From assembly GCA_019722365.1 (NCBI GenBank), contig JADFUC010001990.1:1-64000 (forward strand): a stretch of 64,000 nt of DNA, read 5' to 3'. Shown piece by piece: positions 50,289-61,554 of the stretch. The notes under the pieces are model-generated. The model was not told the DNA's origin and searched no databases. It worked only from the letters and a program-made list of their open reading frames with translations. Within the stretch, counting starts at the first letter, position 1. Each line of letters begins with the position of its first letter. This DNA is from Lithospermum erythrorhizon (lineage: Eukaryota; Streptophyta; Magnoliopsida; Boraginales; Boraginaceae). A program made the position numbers and the translations under genes.

Positions 50289-53150
50289 GATTGGTGAACT
50301 AGCTTGATTAAGAGAATATGTTCTTTCAGTAGGCGTTCGTTTTTTGCTTACAAACTCCATTTCAGTAAGTTGAAGAGAAAAACAGTGAAGATCATCTGCA
50401 TTCGGCTTTGTCATCAATTGTTAAACCCAATTTTTCCTTTCATGTCATGGAGTATGTAGTTTTCTGTTGCTTTACATAACTATATGGAGTCCTGTTCTCT
50501 TGTTTCATCTCCTAGATATTAGAAGGTTTTAGGATTTAATTCCAGTCCAAGATAACATTTACAGCAAGACCAATATTATTTTTTTTTGTCATTGTGTTAT
50601 ATTTATTGAAATAAAATATATCCAAAACCGTATTTAAATGTGACTTACTGTTGTAACATTGTTACTCTTTCTCATTTTGCTTGGCCTTAGCCCCTCCATT
50701 CCACTTCAAGAATAAATAAATAAATTGTTGTAATGATTAAAATAGAAATAACTTGAAGCTTATAGTGGGGTGGAGGTTGACCAATTAATTAACTTTGAAT
50801 TCAAATGGCTCATGACACATTGCCTACGCTCTCTATATCTTCACTCTTAACCAGGATTTTGTAAATATTTTGTTTTTTATCTATTGTAAAATAGTACTTT
50901 GTATATTTTTGTTTATCTTGTGTCGGTTGATGTCTCGCTTTATGGATAGTTGGGAGGCTTTGTGTCGGTTAAAGAAATAATCTCACTTTTTATCGCGGAT
51001 AGTTAGGAAACTCTTTTAAAAGCATTTGGGCATATAAACATTTTGTTGAACAATGTTTTTAATGAATAGTTAACTTAGACATGGAGGTTGGTTTGTGATG
51101 GTATTTGAGATATTATTAAGACCATATGCGTGTCAAAGAGGGAAGAGATTATTTCAGCGCGTGAGGAATCGAATCTCGATATCAAATTTAATAATTGGTG
51201 ATGCAAGATTCAGATGATAAATGTGTTAAATTGTTTGGCCCCCAAATTATGGGGGAGCCACCAGGGAATAAGGTTAATGTCGGCCCACGTCACTTAGTTA
51301 GTTGAACTTATTTTTTTTCTCTTTTTTTATTTTTTGATATCTATAAATAGAGACTAGGTTTATACTATTTTGACATCAAAAAAATTTGAATTTTTTATAC
51401 ATCTTTTCATTAATTATATTAAAATATTATGAATTTTTTAAAATTTAAAAAAAAATATATTTTAAGAAATAAATATATAAAGTGATATGAAAGATAGATA
51501 AATTAATTTGTGTACTTTAAATAATGATACCTTTGAGTTGTTACTTAAAAATGGATATTTTTTATGAATCTATGAATTGATGTGGCGAGAATAAGCGGTC
51601 TAATAAATATTAATCCTTTGTAAGTGCGTTTTTGTTAGTTGTAGTCTTGTAGATACTTTCAATAACTAACCAACCAATTATTGTACAAGGTTAGATATTG
51701 GTTATTATTAGTCAATTGTAATTAATAGTACAGTACTACGTACTATACTAAACATTCATCATATTATTATAGTTAACAAATTGTAATATTTTACCCCAAA
51801 CTCATTTGGTAAGTATTTAGCTAACTAAAATGCATTAACCAAACACTAGATACATTTGTTGAATGCATCTGTTTATTAAATGGACGAGTTTGATGTTAGA
51901 TCGAGATTGAAGATCTTCATTCAACCATCACTTTTCTGGTCTCTTTCATGATGTAAATTCAATTGACGAGTTTGTTAAACGCGTTTGGGGTTCTTTGATG
52001 GTAAGTATAGAAGACATACATGATGTATAAAATAATCTCTTGTTTTGGAATTTACTCATAAAGTTGAAAATATAATTTTATAAAACATAAGTCTCGATTA
52101 TATATATCTTTTACCCGAAACTTGCATGAATTAATTTTAAATAATCGAGCTTCTAGTTTATTAACTATAAGAAGTACCATTAACTAATTGATGTCATTTG
52201 TGCACCTCTTCTTTAAATATATATGATCATTTTAGACTAACTATTAATAAGATGAAACCCTATCTCTAGTTGAAAAGCTTGTTAGATTGGATGTGATGTT
52301 TTATGATTTACTCTTTGCTTGATGGCGGGTTATATTATTGATATTTTATGTATCCACAAATGTTCAAAAATGACTTTTATATGAAGTAGTTAAACTTAAG
52401 TATAACTCATCGAATTCAATATATATATATATATATATATATGACACTCTAAAGAACATATATATTACTATATTATGATTATCATTTAATATCATTTCTT
52501 AAGTCTCACCCCACACCCTTACCCCCACCAACTTTTTACCCCACAACCCACACACACTGCACATGCAGACACAATTTCGTACTTGACTTAGACAACGTAG
52601 TGTATATATATATATGTGGACTTTTAGGTTGTTTAATGGCAAATTCTTACAAGTTTCTAGCTCAATTCATTACTCCCTCACTACCGCGTTTTATCAAAAC
52701 TGTCCCTTTCGTTTCAAGTTTTCTTGTCTCCCTTTATTTGTCAATGTTTAGTTTTTTCCCCTTCTACGCGCTTCTTTTTGTTCAATCAAATTCCTCAAAA
52801 CCACTTTTTATGTCCCATTTTAAATAAGTTACGTTAACCTTAACATGTCTTAATGTCTTTTATAGTAACTTGATTTAAGCGGGATAAGAAGTTCGGATAA
52901 TTTTTTGTTTCTTTATATATAGTTTGGATAGGAGGTTGACACAAACTACCTTTTTAATCAACCCCTTTTGTCTATTACATTGATTGAAGCTTCTTGTTAA
53001 CTTCTTGCATGCTGTTGATACTTTGCTTAGTTTCACCTACTATAAAAAAATAGTTGGTTTTGTTTTTCTTAATCTGCCTTGAAAGATATAAGTGTGTGTA
53101 GTGTTTGAGTGAGTTTAATCTGATCATATATTTGTTTGCTTATTATTTGG
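50289..53150. other. LPD 3' end and CBP60 upstream region
   Basis: No gene. A simple (AT)n run lies at 52419-52442. A TATA-like ctataaatagag at 51340 follows a pyrimidine-rich stretch, but no coding sequence follows it. W-box-like cores ttgact (52583) and ttgaca (52934) occur upstream of the CBP60 gene; WRKY factors bind such sites in defence genes, but two short motifs are weak evidence. The open frame at 52600-52827 lacks recognisable similarity. Confidence 0.4.
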
Positions 53151-56142
53151 ATGGTACTGAAACGATATTTAGGTGATGGGAGTGAAGATGAGTCTGAATT
53201 TCCATCTCATGAACCTAAAAGAAGAAATGTTATCTCAAGGTAAATTCTTTGAGATGATCATCAAGTTTTGCTTTTATGAGTTTTTGAACTTGTTTATGTA
53301 AATTTTATGAAATGAGGATACAGTTCAAGTTTTTATGAGTTCTTATAATTTGGAGGTGGAACTATGTAATGATGATAAAGGTTGCAATTATAAATTTCTT
53401 GAAGTAGTACCTATCATTTTTTAGGCAAACTCTATGGAATTGTGATCAAGGTTGCATTTTGGTAAATGTGGATTTTCAGTTTTCATGGTTGTATACTTCA
53501 TACTTGTATTTATCTTGCAGCTTAGCTTGGAATTTGTTTAAGGGACCTCAAGAACTTGCAGAGAAGTTTGAGCCTATTTTGAGGAAATTGGTATGATTTC
53601 TGATATTCGCTTTCGATTCTTTAAGAGTGGATTTGGAGGAGGGGATTAGGATTGAATTGATAATATATTAATGTTTCACTTTCATTCTTTGTGTTTGGCT
53701 ACATTTGAAGTTGAAATTGTACATATATCTTTGAAAATTACTAATTACCATTAATTCCTTGGGCTCAGTAATACACAATGATTAGTGGTTTGACTATTCT
53801 TCTTGAGGTTACAAAGCAAGACTTGATCTTAATATTGACTAATGGTTTTTGTTTGAAAATGTTAAATTGAATATCTAACTTGTTCATGAGTTCAAGATAA
53901 AGAAACTTGTGAAACTTAACCTGTTATATATAAGCAAGATTTTCCAAAAATACTAATTTTCACCCATGGATTCACATGAACCATCCCTGTCACGGCTGTC
54001 AGTGTGCATAACCTTACCTGTTTGTATTCTTCGTATTTCCTAAATTTTGCTTCATGTGTAATGTCTGGTTTTGTTTCTTTGAATGATAGGTGCGAGAAGA
54101 GGTTGAAAGTGCAATTAGCTCAGCTTTCATGTATGTCCCTGTTATCCTTTTATTACTATGCTTTTATATTTTCCACTATAATTGTTGTGTATGATTTATG
54201 CCTGAAGCATGTTTATCAGTTAATATACAGAGTATATCTTTTGACTAGGAGTTTATTTTAGGGGATGAGTGCACATTTTCAGTTTCTTTCCGAAAGATTC
54301 TATTCTGATACCTTCAATAGAACTCATCGATTTTACTTCTTTATTTCAACAGTAGACCGTGTCGTGGCCAAAATGATTTATCTGGATCAAGTGCCTGGCA
54401 ATTGCGCTTTGATAATAATATCCCTGATATGCTTTTCACGAGCAGCAAAGTCGAATCACTGAGCAATGGACCTGTAAAGATTACCTTGTATGATGCTAAT
54501 TCTAACCAGATAGTTGCATCCGGACCTCTGTCCTCTTTGAAAATCACAATTGTTGTAGTCGATGGAGATTTTGACCCAGATGATCAAGAGGATTGGACCG
54601 AACAGGAGTTCAGTGCCAAAATTTTACATCAAAGAGAAGGCAAAAGACCATTACTCACTGGGGAATTGACAGTTCAGTTACAAGATGGGGTAGGTTCCAT
54701 TGGAGATATCTGCTTCTCGGATAACTCGAGCTGGATAAGGGGTCGGAAATTTAGGTTGGGTGCCAAAGTGCATACCGTCTCTAATGGCATAAGGATCAGG
54801 GAAGGAGTAAGCAAGAAGTTTACAGTTAAAGATCACCGTGGAGAATGTAAGTGTCTGTTTGCAGTTAGGTCTTTTGTTAAATTACTTGAAATTATTGACC
54901 GACAATTTTTAATTGCTTCAGCATATAAGAAACACTACCCACCATATGCTAATGATGATCTCTGGCGCTTGGAGAAGATAGCAAAAGATGGTGCACTACA
55001 TCAGCGCTTGGCTTCAAAGGGAATAAGAACTGTTAAAGATCTCTTGCGGTGGCTAATCATGGGTCCAGATGCCCTGAGGAATGTAAGAAATACTACTTAT
55101 AACTCGTATGAAAATTCCTAAGACTCTACTTTAATTCTCCTGATCTAATCGCAGATAATTGGTACTGGCATATCTGACAAGAAATGGAAGGCGATATCAG
55201 CGCATGCTACTTCTTGCATCCTAGATGACAAGGAGTTATATATTTATACAACTGAAGAAGGTATTAGCATTGTGTTTAATGCAATCTACAAGGTCCAGGG
55301 AGCAATCTTTGACTATTTGAATTATCAATCCCTTGATAAATTCGATCCTCATCAGAAGGTATTTACTCTTTTTTTCCTTGAATGATTGTGCAAGTAGGAT
55401 TTCTTATTGCTGAAGGCTTATAGCCCTATTTCTAGTTCAATCTGGTTTTAGAGTTCTGTTTTCCATCTTAAACTGACATGATACCCTCCTATATTGGCAG
55501 CTCACTGTGGAGAGGTTGAAACATCGTGCTTATGGGAACTTAAAAGATTTAGTTCCATGGGATGGTCCACCAATTCGCTCCACACCACAATTCTCGAGTC
55601 CTCAAACAAACTCATATGATAGTCTTGGTCTAGGCCCGCTGAATGTCGACTTTCCGGTTCAACAGGGTAAGGCTTGAAAGAATTAATCAGCTACTTTTGT
55701 TAGTCCTACATATTAAAGGAGTATGTGATTAGCTGAGAAAATTTCACGTGTGCCTGACTTATCTTGTTGTCCGAGAATGCTTAAGCATAATATGGCACTT
55801 ATCATTGTAAATTTATTAACAGATCAGGCGGATGTACAGATGATATCTGATCAATCAACTATTTCTCCTTCGTACACCTGTGAATTGGATGATAATCCTA
55901 ACCAATTGGATGTGTCCATGGCGGAGAGCTCCCACAGAATGCAGAACTTTGACCCTGCATTTAGAAACAGTTTCGCGTTTGATCCTTATTACATTCTCAA
56001 CACCGAAGGACATGGCTTTGATCAAGCATGTCCCACAGGACCACAGATGTTGCTTGATCAGGATCCCGGTGAGAACTTCCTGTTTCCCACTGCAATTCAA
56101 GGGAAATGGAATGTTTCCAGCTCCACTTCATCAAGCAATTAA
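53151..56142 (+). CDS. CALMODULIN-BINDING PROTEIN 60 family transcription factor
   Basis: Eight exons: 53151-53239, 53521-53590, 54090-54130, 54353-54846, 54922-55082, 55155-55358, 55501-55666, 55823-56142; 1545 nt, 514 aa. The N terminus has a basic cluster (EPKRRN) and EPILRKLVREEVESAI, the usual opening of CBP60 proteins. The conserved CBP60 region follows: WQLRFDNNIPDMLFTSSKVE, GPLSSLKITIVVVDGDF, LTVQLQDGVGSIGDICFSDN, SSWIRGRKFRLGAKV, RIREGVSKKFTVKDHRGE, and then KKHYPPYANDDLWRLEKIAK, KGIRTVKDLLRW and GISDKKWKAISAHA. The C-terminal ~140 residues are Asn/Ser/Asp-rich and variable. CBP60 proteins bind DNA and mostly calmodulin, and several control salicylic-acid immunity; which clade this belongs to I cannot tell. 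The start was chosen as the ATG that opens the exon; an upstream non-coding exon is possible. It is convergent with the SYP4 gene. Confidence 0.93.
54847..54921 (+). other. 75-nt frame-preserving CBP60 intron
   Basis: The intron starts gtaagtgtctg and ends attgcttcag, so it is a normal GT-AG intron. Its length is divisible by three and it has no in-frame stop, so a retained copy would add 25 residues between HRGE and YKKHYPP without breaking the protein. Confidence 0.8.
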
Positions 56143-57351
56143 CTCAGTATCGTGTAGTTCAAATCTCCAGATCTTAAAGAAGACGAAAATTCATTGGGGC
56201 AAACTTTGCGCCATCATCAATGGTGGATATTGATTAGACAGAATAGATTGGAGATGGAAGATCATTGGGTAATGATGGCAAATTTCAGAAGAAAGCCGAT
56301 ATGTGATTATTATGTCCGTTGAGCGGAGTCTTCTCTAATGTTTCAAGATCTCAATGAAACTACACGTATCTCATTTGGCTACAGGTTTTGGTATATAGAT
56401 AGCAATATGGTAAGACTCATTGCTTTTAGCACCTTAGGAATAAGTTTTTTCAGCTTGCCTGCAGGCGACAACTAGCGATTATACTGAATGTAGAACTACT
56501 TCAGTATTGCTGGTCACCCTGAACCTTGCATTCAAATGCTTGTACAGAAAGTGGTGTGTAGTTATCTTTAAGCCTACTGTAGGCATGTACGTCTATTACT
56601 TGAATCATATCAAATTTCTTTAGTTACCTTTCTTTTTTGCCAGAACCTTTCCAACTACACAAACCAATGTTTGAAGAATGGAACTCATTTGTCTCAGTAG
56701 TGTTAGTCTTATTCAACTTACAACTTCAGCATATGAGTATAATCTTATTGTTGCATACCAATAATTGTGACATTTCAGACCTTTTATTCTTGTGTATTCA
56801 AATAATAGGAGCTAGCAATCATCGATATGTTCATATTGGCAACATTATTGTTGCTGTGATCAAAGAAGCAGTATCAGAAGTAGTCTGAGTTATTGTCCAG
56901 TTTATTAAAATATTCACATAAAAAACAGCTACAGTAAGGTCTTCTTAAAAAAAAAACTGTAATAAATGCAATGTGCACCCTCTTCACTGAAAAATAATGG
57001 ATACACAATACAGGACGCTTGCCAATAATATGTTAATCAGATACAAATCCTCTCAGCCCTTCAAATAAAATCAATATGTTGTATATTGTAAATTACAGTA
57101 ATCCCTGCCTAACTAATATATAATCATCACCCAATAAAAAAATAATTTGCATGGTAAAGAAAAGGGTGGGAAGAACTGAAAGCAATGTGTCGGCTTAAAT
57201 TGTAATCAAGAATACTACGATCTTCTAGCAAGTGGTACCCCCACGTCGTAGCAACAAACTTCTTCGGTGTTAGGACAAGGCAGCGTAGGGAGTATAAAGA
57301 GATCACAAGAGTGAACAGTATGATGGATTAGTATGTAGGTGAGTTTAGGAT
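56143..57351. other. Convergent 3' regions of CBP60 and SYP4
   Basis: Likely CBP60 3' UTR to about 56600, then AT-rich sequence. No gene is recognised; the small open frames at 56637-56888 and elsewhere show no similarity. Confidence 0.45.
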
Positions 57352-60300
57352 TCAGAAGATTATCTCCTTTAAGATCAAGAGTACCAGCATTACAAAGCAC
57401 ATAATAATGAGAGTTGTCGCACACATGACCATACCCCCTTGCTTCTGTGATCTTTCCGCCTGTAGCAAGTCAAATGGATTAATGCGTTCATGAGAGAGAC
57501 AGAGAAAGCTGAGAGACGTACAGCAACACAGATGAAGATTCAACGCGGGAATTGAATGAATTAAAGGGATGGATGCCAACCTTTTTCAGTTGCTTAAGGC
57601 CCTCATCCACTGATGCTGCAACATTTTGGATGTTGTAATCGATTCTGTCTACAATTGTACCCTGCTCAATTATATTAGCTCACTAAGCTATTGGGGAACA
57701 CATAACAAGAAACACTCAAAATAATGAGCAGATTCTAACCTGATCGATCACCAGAACTGAAAGGTCTTTCATGATTTGGGCAAGTTCATTCACTGATTCA
57801 ACAACCTTATTGAAAGAGAAAGCAAATAAGCGTACTTCGTCAGTATGTAAATTATAGATAGTCAATAAATACAATATATAACTTCACTCACTTGCTGAAT
57901 TTCTCTCTCCCTTTCTGCAGTCATTGCCTCGCTTTTCTTCAATTTGGCCATTTGATGTTCACTAAATCCCTAGAGATCATATGAAATTAAGCACTTTTAT
58001 GAACTTCAGCTAAGCTCGTTTATGAAATTCAGCCAAACGATATAACTGCAGCGTACCACAAAACATTTATATCTATATACTTTGGAGCAGAATGTATGAA
58101 TGAGTAAAGGAGGTAAGTACTAACATAATCACGTATCACGCTTGGTTTCATCGCCATGCATAGTGGCATGGAAACCGAGATGGAAGTGAAAGAGCGATTG
58201 GGAGGGGGCATGTGCGAGTTTTAAGAAGAAAGGTGAGAGCTGGTTTGGCTCCAACAACCAATATTTACAATTCCACATAATTTGCCAGAGGAGTTGAGAT
58301 GCTCTTTTCCTCCTTCATATACCAAACCCAGAAATGAAATCCACCCCCCCTCAAAAGCAAGGAGGGAAGGTCCCTTGCCCAGTTCCGCAATTGAAACAAA
58401 TTTAACACTAATCTTCAAAAAAGTGTTCTTACTTGATAAATTAACCCCTCAAAAAAGAGGATCATATTGTTTACACAACATAAACAATCAGATAGTGAAG
58501 AGATTCAGCTTACTATGTCATCATATTCGTCATCATATTCCTGCTTAGAACCATTCAAGTTCATTTCTAAATCAACGCCATCTGAACCCTGCAAAACAAA
58601 TTGCATAGTAAGACAACTCACAAAAATTGTCATCTACCAATTTAAAAAGCTCACAATGAAGATAAAGAGATAAAATAAAGAGAACAAAGATAAGTAGTAG
58701 CAGATAAAACAAAAACTATTGAATCATCACAAGTGATGAACCATTCAGGGCTCCCACAACAAAATGGCATCCATAACTTGTTTAATGAAGTATAAGTAAA
58801 TTTCGGATGCTTCTCAAATAGCAAACATACTTCCTTTTGTTGACGCAGTCGCTTTAAATAAGTTGATTGCTTCCTGCGCAGCTCCATTGAAAGATTCTGA
58901 AGATCAGTAGCAAGAGAACGCTGAAATGGAAACATCAGAGTATTAGTACATCAGCAGCAGTTCTCACCACCATCCTATAGTAACCAAAAAACAAATCTAC
59001 ATATAGTATTATGAAAGCGGCATGGGATCTCATGGACAGCAGGAGATACCTGTACATTTTTCCTAACATTTGAATCCTCAGAAGGCCCTGCAGCAGAAAG
59101 TCTTTGTAACATCTTTTCTGACTTCCTCAATAGACTAGTTATCTCGTGGGTAAGAGACTCAATGCGGTATTGATCTTCTTTACCATCTCCAAACGAAGGC
59201 ATCAAAGCTTTGGCATGAGCCTTGGCTAGCTCGGCCATTTTTGTTCGCATACGTTGGACATTTGCTGTGATCTCTTCAGATATATCCACCCAGGCAGGAG
59301 GTAAACCTACTGTAACTGCACCTCTACTGCAAGAAGCATAACGAGTTTATATAAAGTAACAGGCAAAAAACACGCACTACAGTTGAGACAATCCTTCATC
59401 CGGTGGTTATATCTTACGTATAAACTAACTACCCTTAGCAATTTTGATAACAGAGTAGCACATAAAATAGATGTTTGCACTCCACTCTTGGGTCAATTCG
59501 AAAAAATTGAATTCTACAACAGTTTTCCTATTTACCACTATCCGAATGACCGTAAAAAAATTGATCTTTGCTCCTAGTTTCTACAAAGCTACAGAAGTTG
59601 CTTCCAATTCCAATACTTACCATTGCAAAATACAATTAAGTATCATCTATGCATTGATCAAGCCATACAAAATTTAATCTTTGCTCTTAATTTCTACACT
59701 TTTGCTACATAAATTACTTCCAATTTCAATACTTACTATTACACCATATAATTAACTAAAAGCAACATTAATTTATGCTCTGATCAAGCCATATCCAACA
59801 AATTACAATAATAAACAAACCCAAATAAAATTATACAATCGACCATAAATTCTACATAAAGCTACATAAATTGCTTCCAATCCCAATACTTACTATTGCA
59901 ACATACAATTAATTATAAATAACATTCATCTATGCATTGATCAAGCCATAAAAATTTGATTTTTGCTCTTAATTTCTACACTAAAGCTACATAAATTACT
60001 TCCAATTTCAATACTCACTATTGCAACATACAATTAACTATATATAACATTCATATAAGCTCTAATCAAGCCATAACCAACAATTTACAATAATTAAAAA
60101 TACCAAATTCTTCAATTCAAATATTAATTCCAAAAATTATCAAATAAAGCTACATAAATTACTTCAAATTTCAATACTTACTATTGCAAAATACAATTAA
60201 CTATAAATAACATTCATCTACCCTCTGATCAAGCCATAACCAACAATTTCCAATAATAAAAAACACCAAATTCTTCAATTAAAATATTAATTCCAAAAAA

Positions 60301-60519
60301 AATCAAATAAACATATAAATACCTAGAAGAAGTTCCAGGATCCTCTGTACTAAGAGGAGTATATGCTCGATTAGGGTTGAGCAACGACGTCGTCGATAAC
60401 TCAATTACCGGACCACCACCACCACCACCACCGGAGCTGGAATAAGACGACGGAACCCTAACACTCTTCAATGCATCTCTGTATTTTCTGAACAAAATTG
60501 TCCTATTTCTCATCGCCAT
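57352..60519 (-). CDS. SYP41/42/43-like: Syntaxin of the SYP4 group (TGN Qa-SNARE)
   Basis: Eight minus-strand exons: 60519-60323, 59326-59050, 58920-58831, 58588-58514, 57969-57892, 57805-57740, 57661-57581, 57459-57352; 972 nt, 323 aa, matching the ~322 aa of Arabidopsis SYP41. The protein opens MAMRNRTILFRKYRDALKSV, has a Gly-rich run, then LPPAWVDISEEI and an N-terminal Habc region (~70-190), an acidic linker (QEYDDEYDDI), the t-SNARE motif (~222-284) with the zero-layer Gln at 261 (VIDQGTIVDRIDYN), and a C-terminal membrane anchor (~297-317) with a short luminal end. SYP4 proteins drive membrane fusion at the trans-Golgi network, with roles in secretion, vacuolar transport and immunity. 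All exon junctions are GT-AG and in frame. The individual paralogue is not assigned. Confidence 0.95.
59463..59500 (+). repeat. Fragment of the SINE-like repeat in SYP4 intron 1
   Basis: gatgtttgcactccactctt followed by gggtcaattc matches 28195-28235 in SOQ1 intron 27. Confidence 0.45.
59580..60300. repeat. Minisatellite in SYP4 intron 1
   Basis: About five imperfect units of 125-160 bp. Each contains ctacataaattacttcca, caatacttactattgca (or close variants), acaattaa, ataacatt, ctctgatcaagccata and, in the longer units, caacaatttacaataat. Landmark copies of the caatactta string are near 59610, 59735, 59886, 60012 and 60172. Confidence 0.8.
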
Positions 60520-61554
60520 ACCTCAATTTTCCACTAGTTTTGGAACAGAAATTGGACAACAATTTTGGGACAGACTATTATAGATCTAAATTTGCAAAAA
60601 AAATGTGCATACTAAGAGGTTTTGAAAAGAAATTGTACAATATTTTTGGAACAGTGGGTATATTATAGATCTGAAATTGTAATATAAGAGGGTAATAAAA
60701 TGTGGGTTCGCTTGAATTAATGGAATAGTCTAGTGAAAAGAATTTTTCGTTAATTAGTTGAAGATTATTCGTTCGAAACTTATCTCATCATTAATTATTA
60801 AAAATAAAAGTCGGGGGTTGCCTTTAATTTCGATTCGAGTTCGGGTTCAATTGTGAAACAAGTTGGAAGAGTTTAGGAAGTACTGGAGTAGAAAATTAGA
60901 GAGAGTTGAATGAGGGAGATCAAATACACAACATTAGTTATTTTATTTTTTATTTGGTTTTGTTTGACTATTTTATATGAAGAGATTATCAATTTCAAGC
61001 TAATTACATAATGAAATAGATGTACCAAGTCATCTCATATTTGAACTTGTGTAACTAGCATCCCAAATGCACAAGTAGTATTGAAATTGGAGTGAGTTGA
61101 TGGTTCAGAATTCAGACAAGATATTACAGTAGAAAATGAGATTGAAAACATTTTTTGGAAAGGGAAAGGTATGTTGAGTGAGTGGCTTCTCCTTTTCATG
61201 TTTCTTCTTTTTCCATGCATGCATGCATCACAAATGGTCAAATGCAAGATGAGTGTAATGCCATTTATTCTGTACTGCCTCCTATGGCAATTATCTTGCA
61301 GTCACTTGTGATGTGTACTATTCAACTTTACAATAGCACATCAAATATAAATTATACATTTTGCTTGTCCAAAACCAACAGTAACAACTCAAGTAGGAAA
61401 CAGACCACAATTTAATACAGTTTATCAATGGTAAATAACAATGATGAATAGTAGTGTTCTTTATGTGCTGTCCTCAGAAATTCTGAGGCAAATATCCTAT
61501 CCTAACAAAAAAAAGGGCACTCGACGAAGAAAATGCCCGAAGAATGGTGAGCCA
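60520..61554. other. SYP4 upstream and RING-PHD downstream region
   Basis: No gene recognised. The part nearest 60520 should hold the SYP4 promoter and leader; the part nearest 61554 should hold the RING-PHD 3' UTR. A catgcatgcatgc run lies at 61216. Confidence 0.45.
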
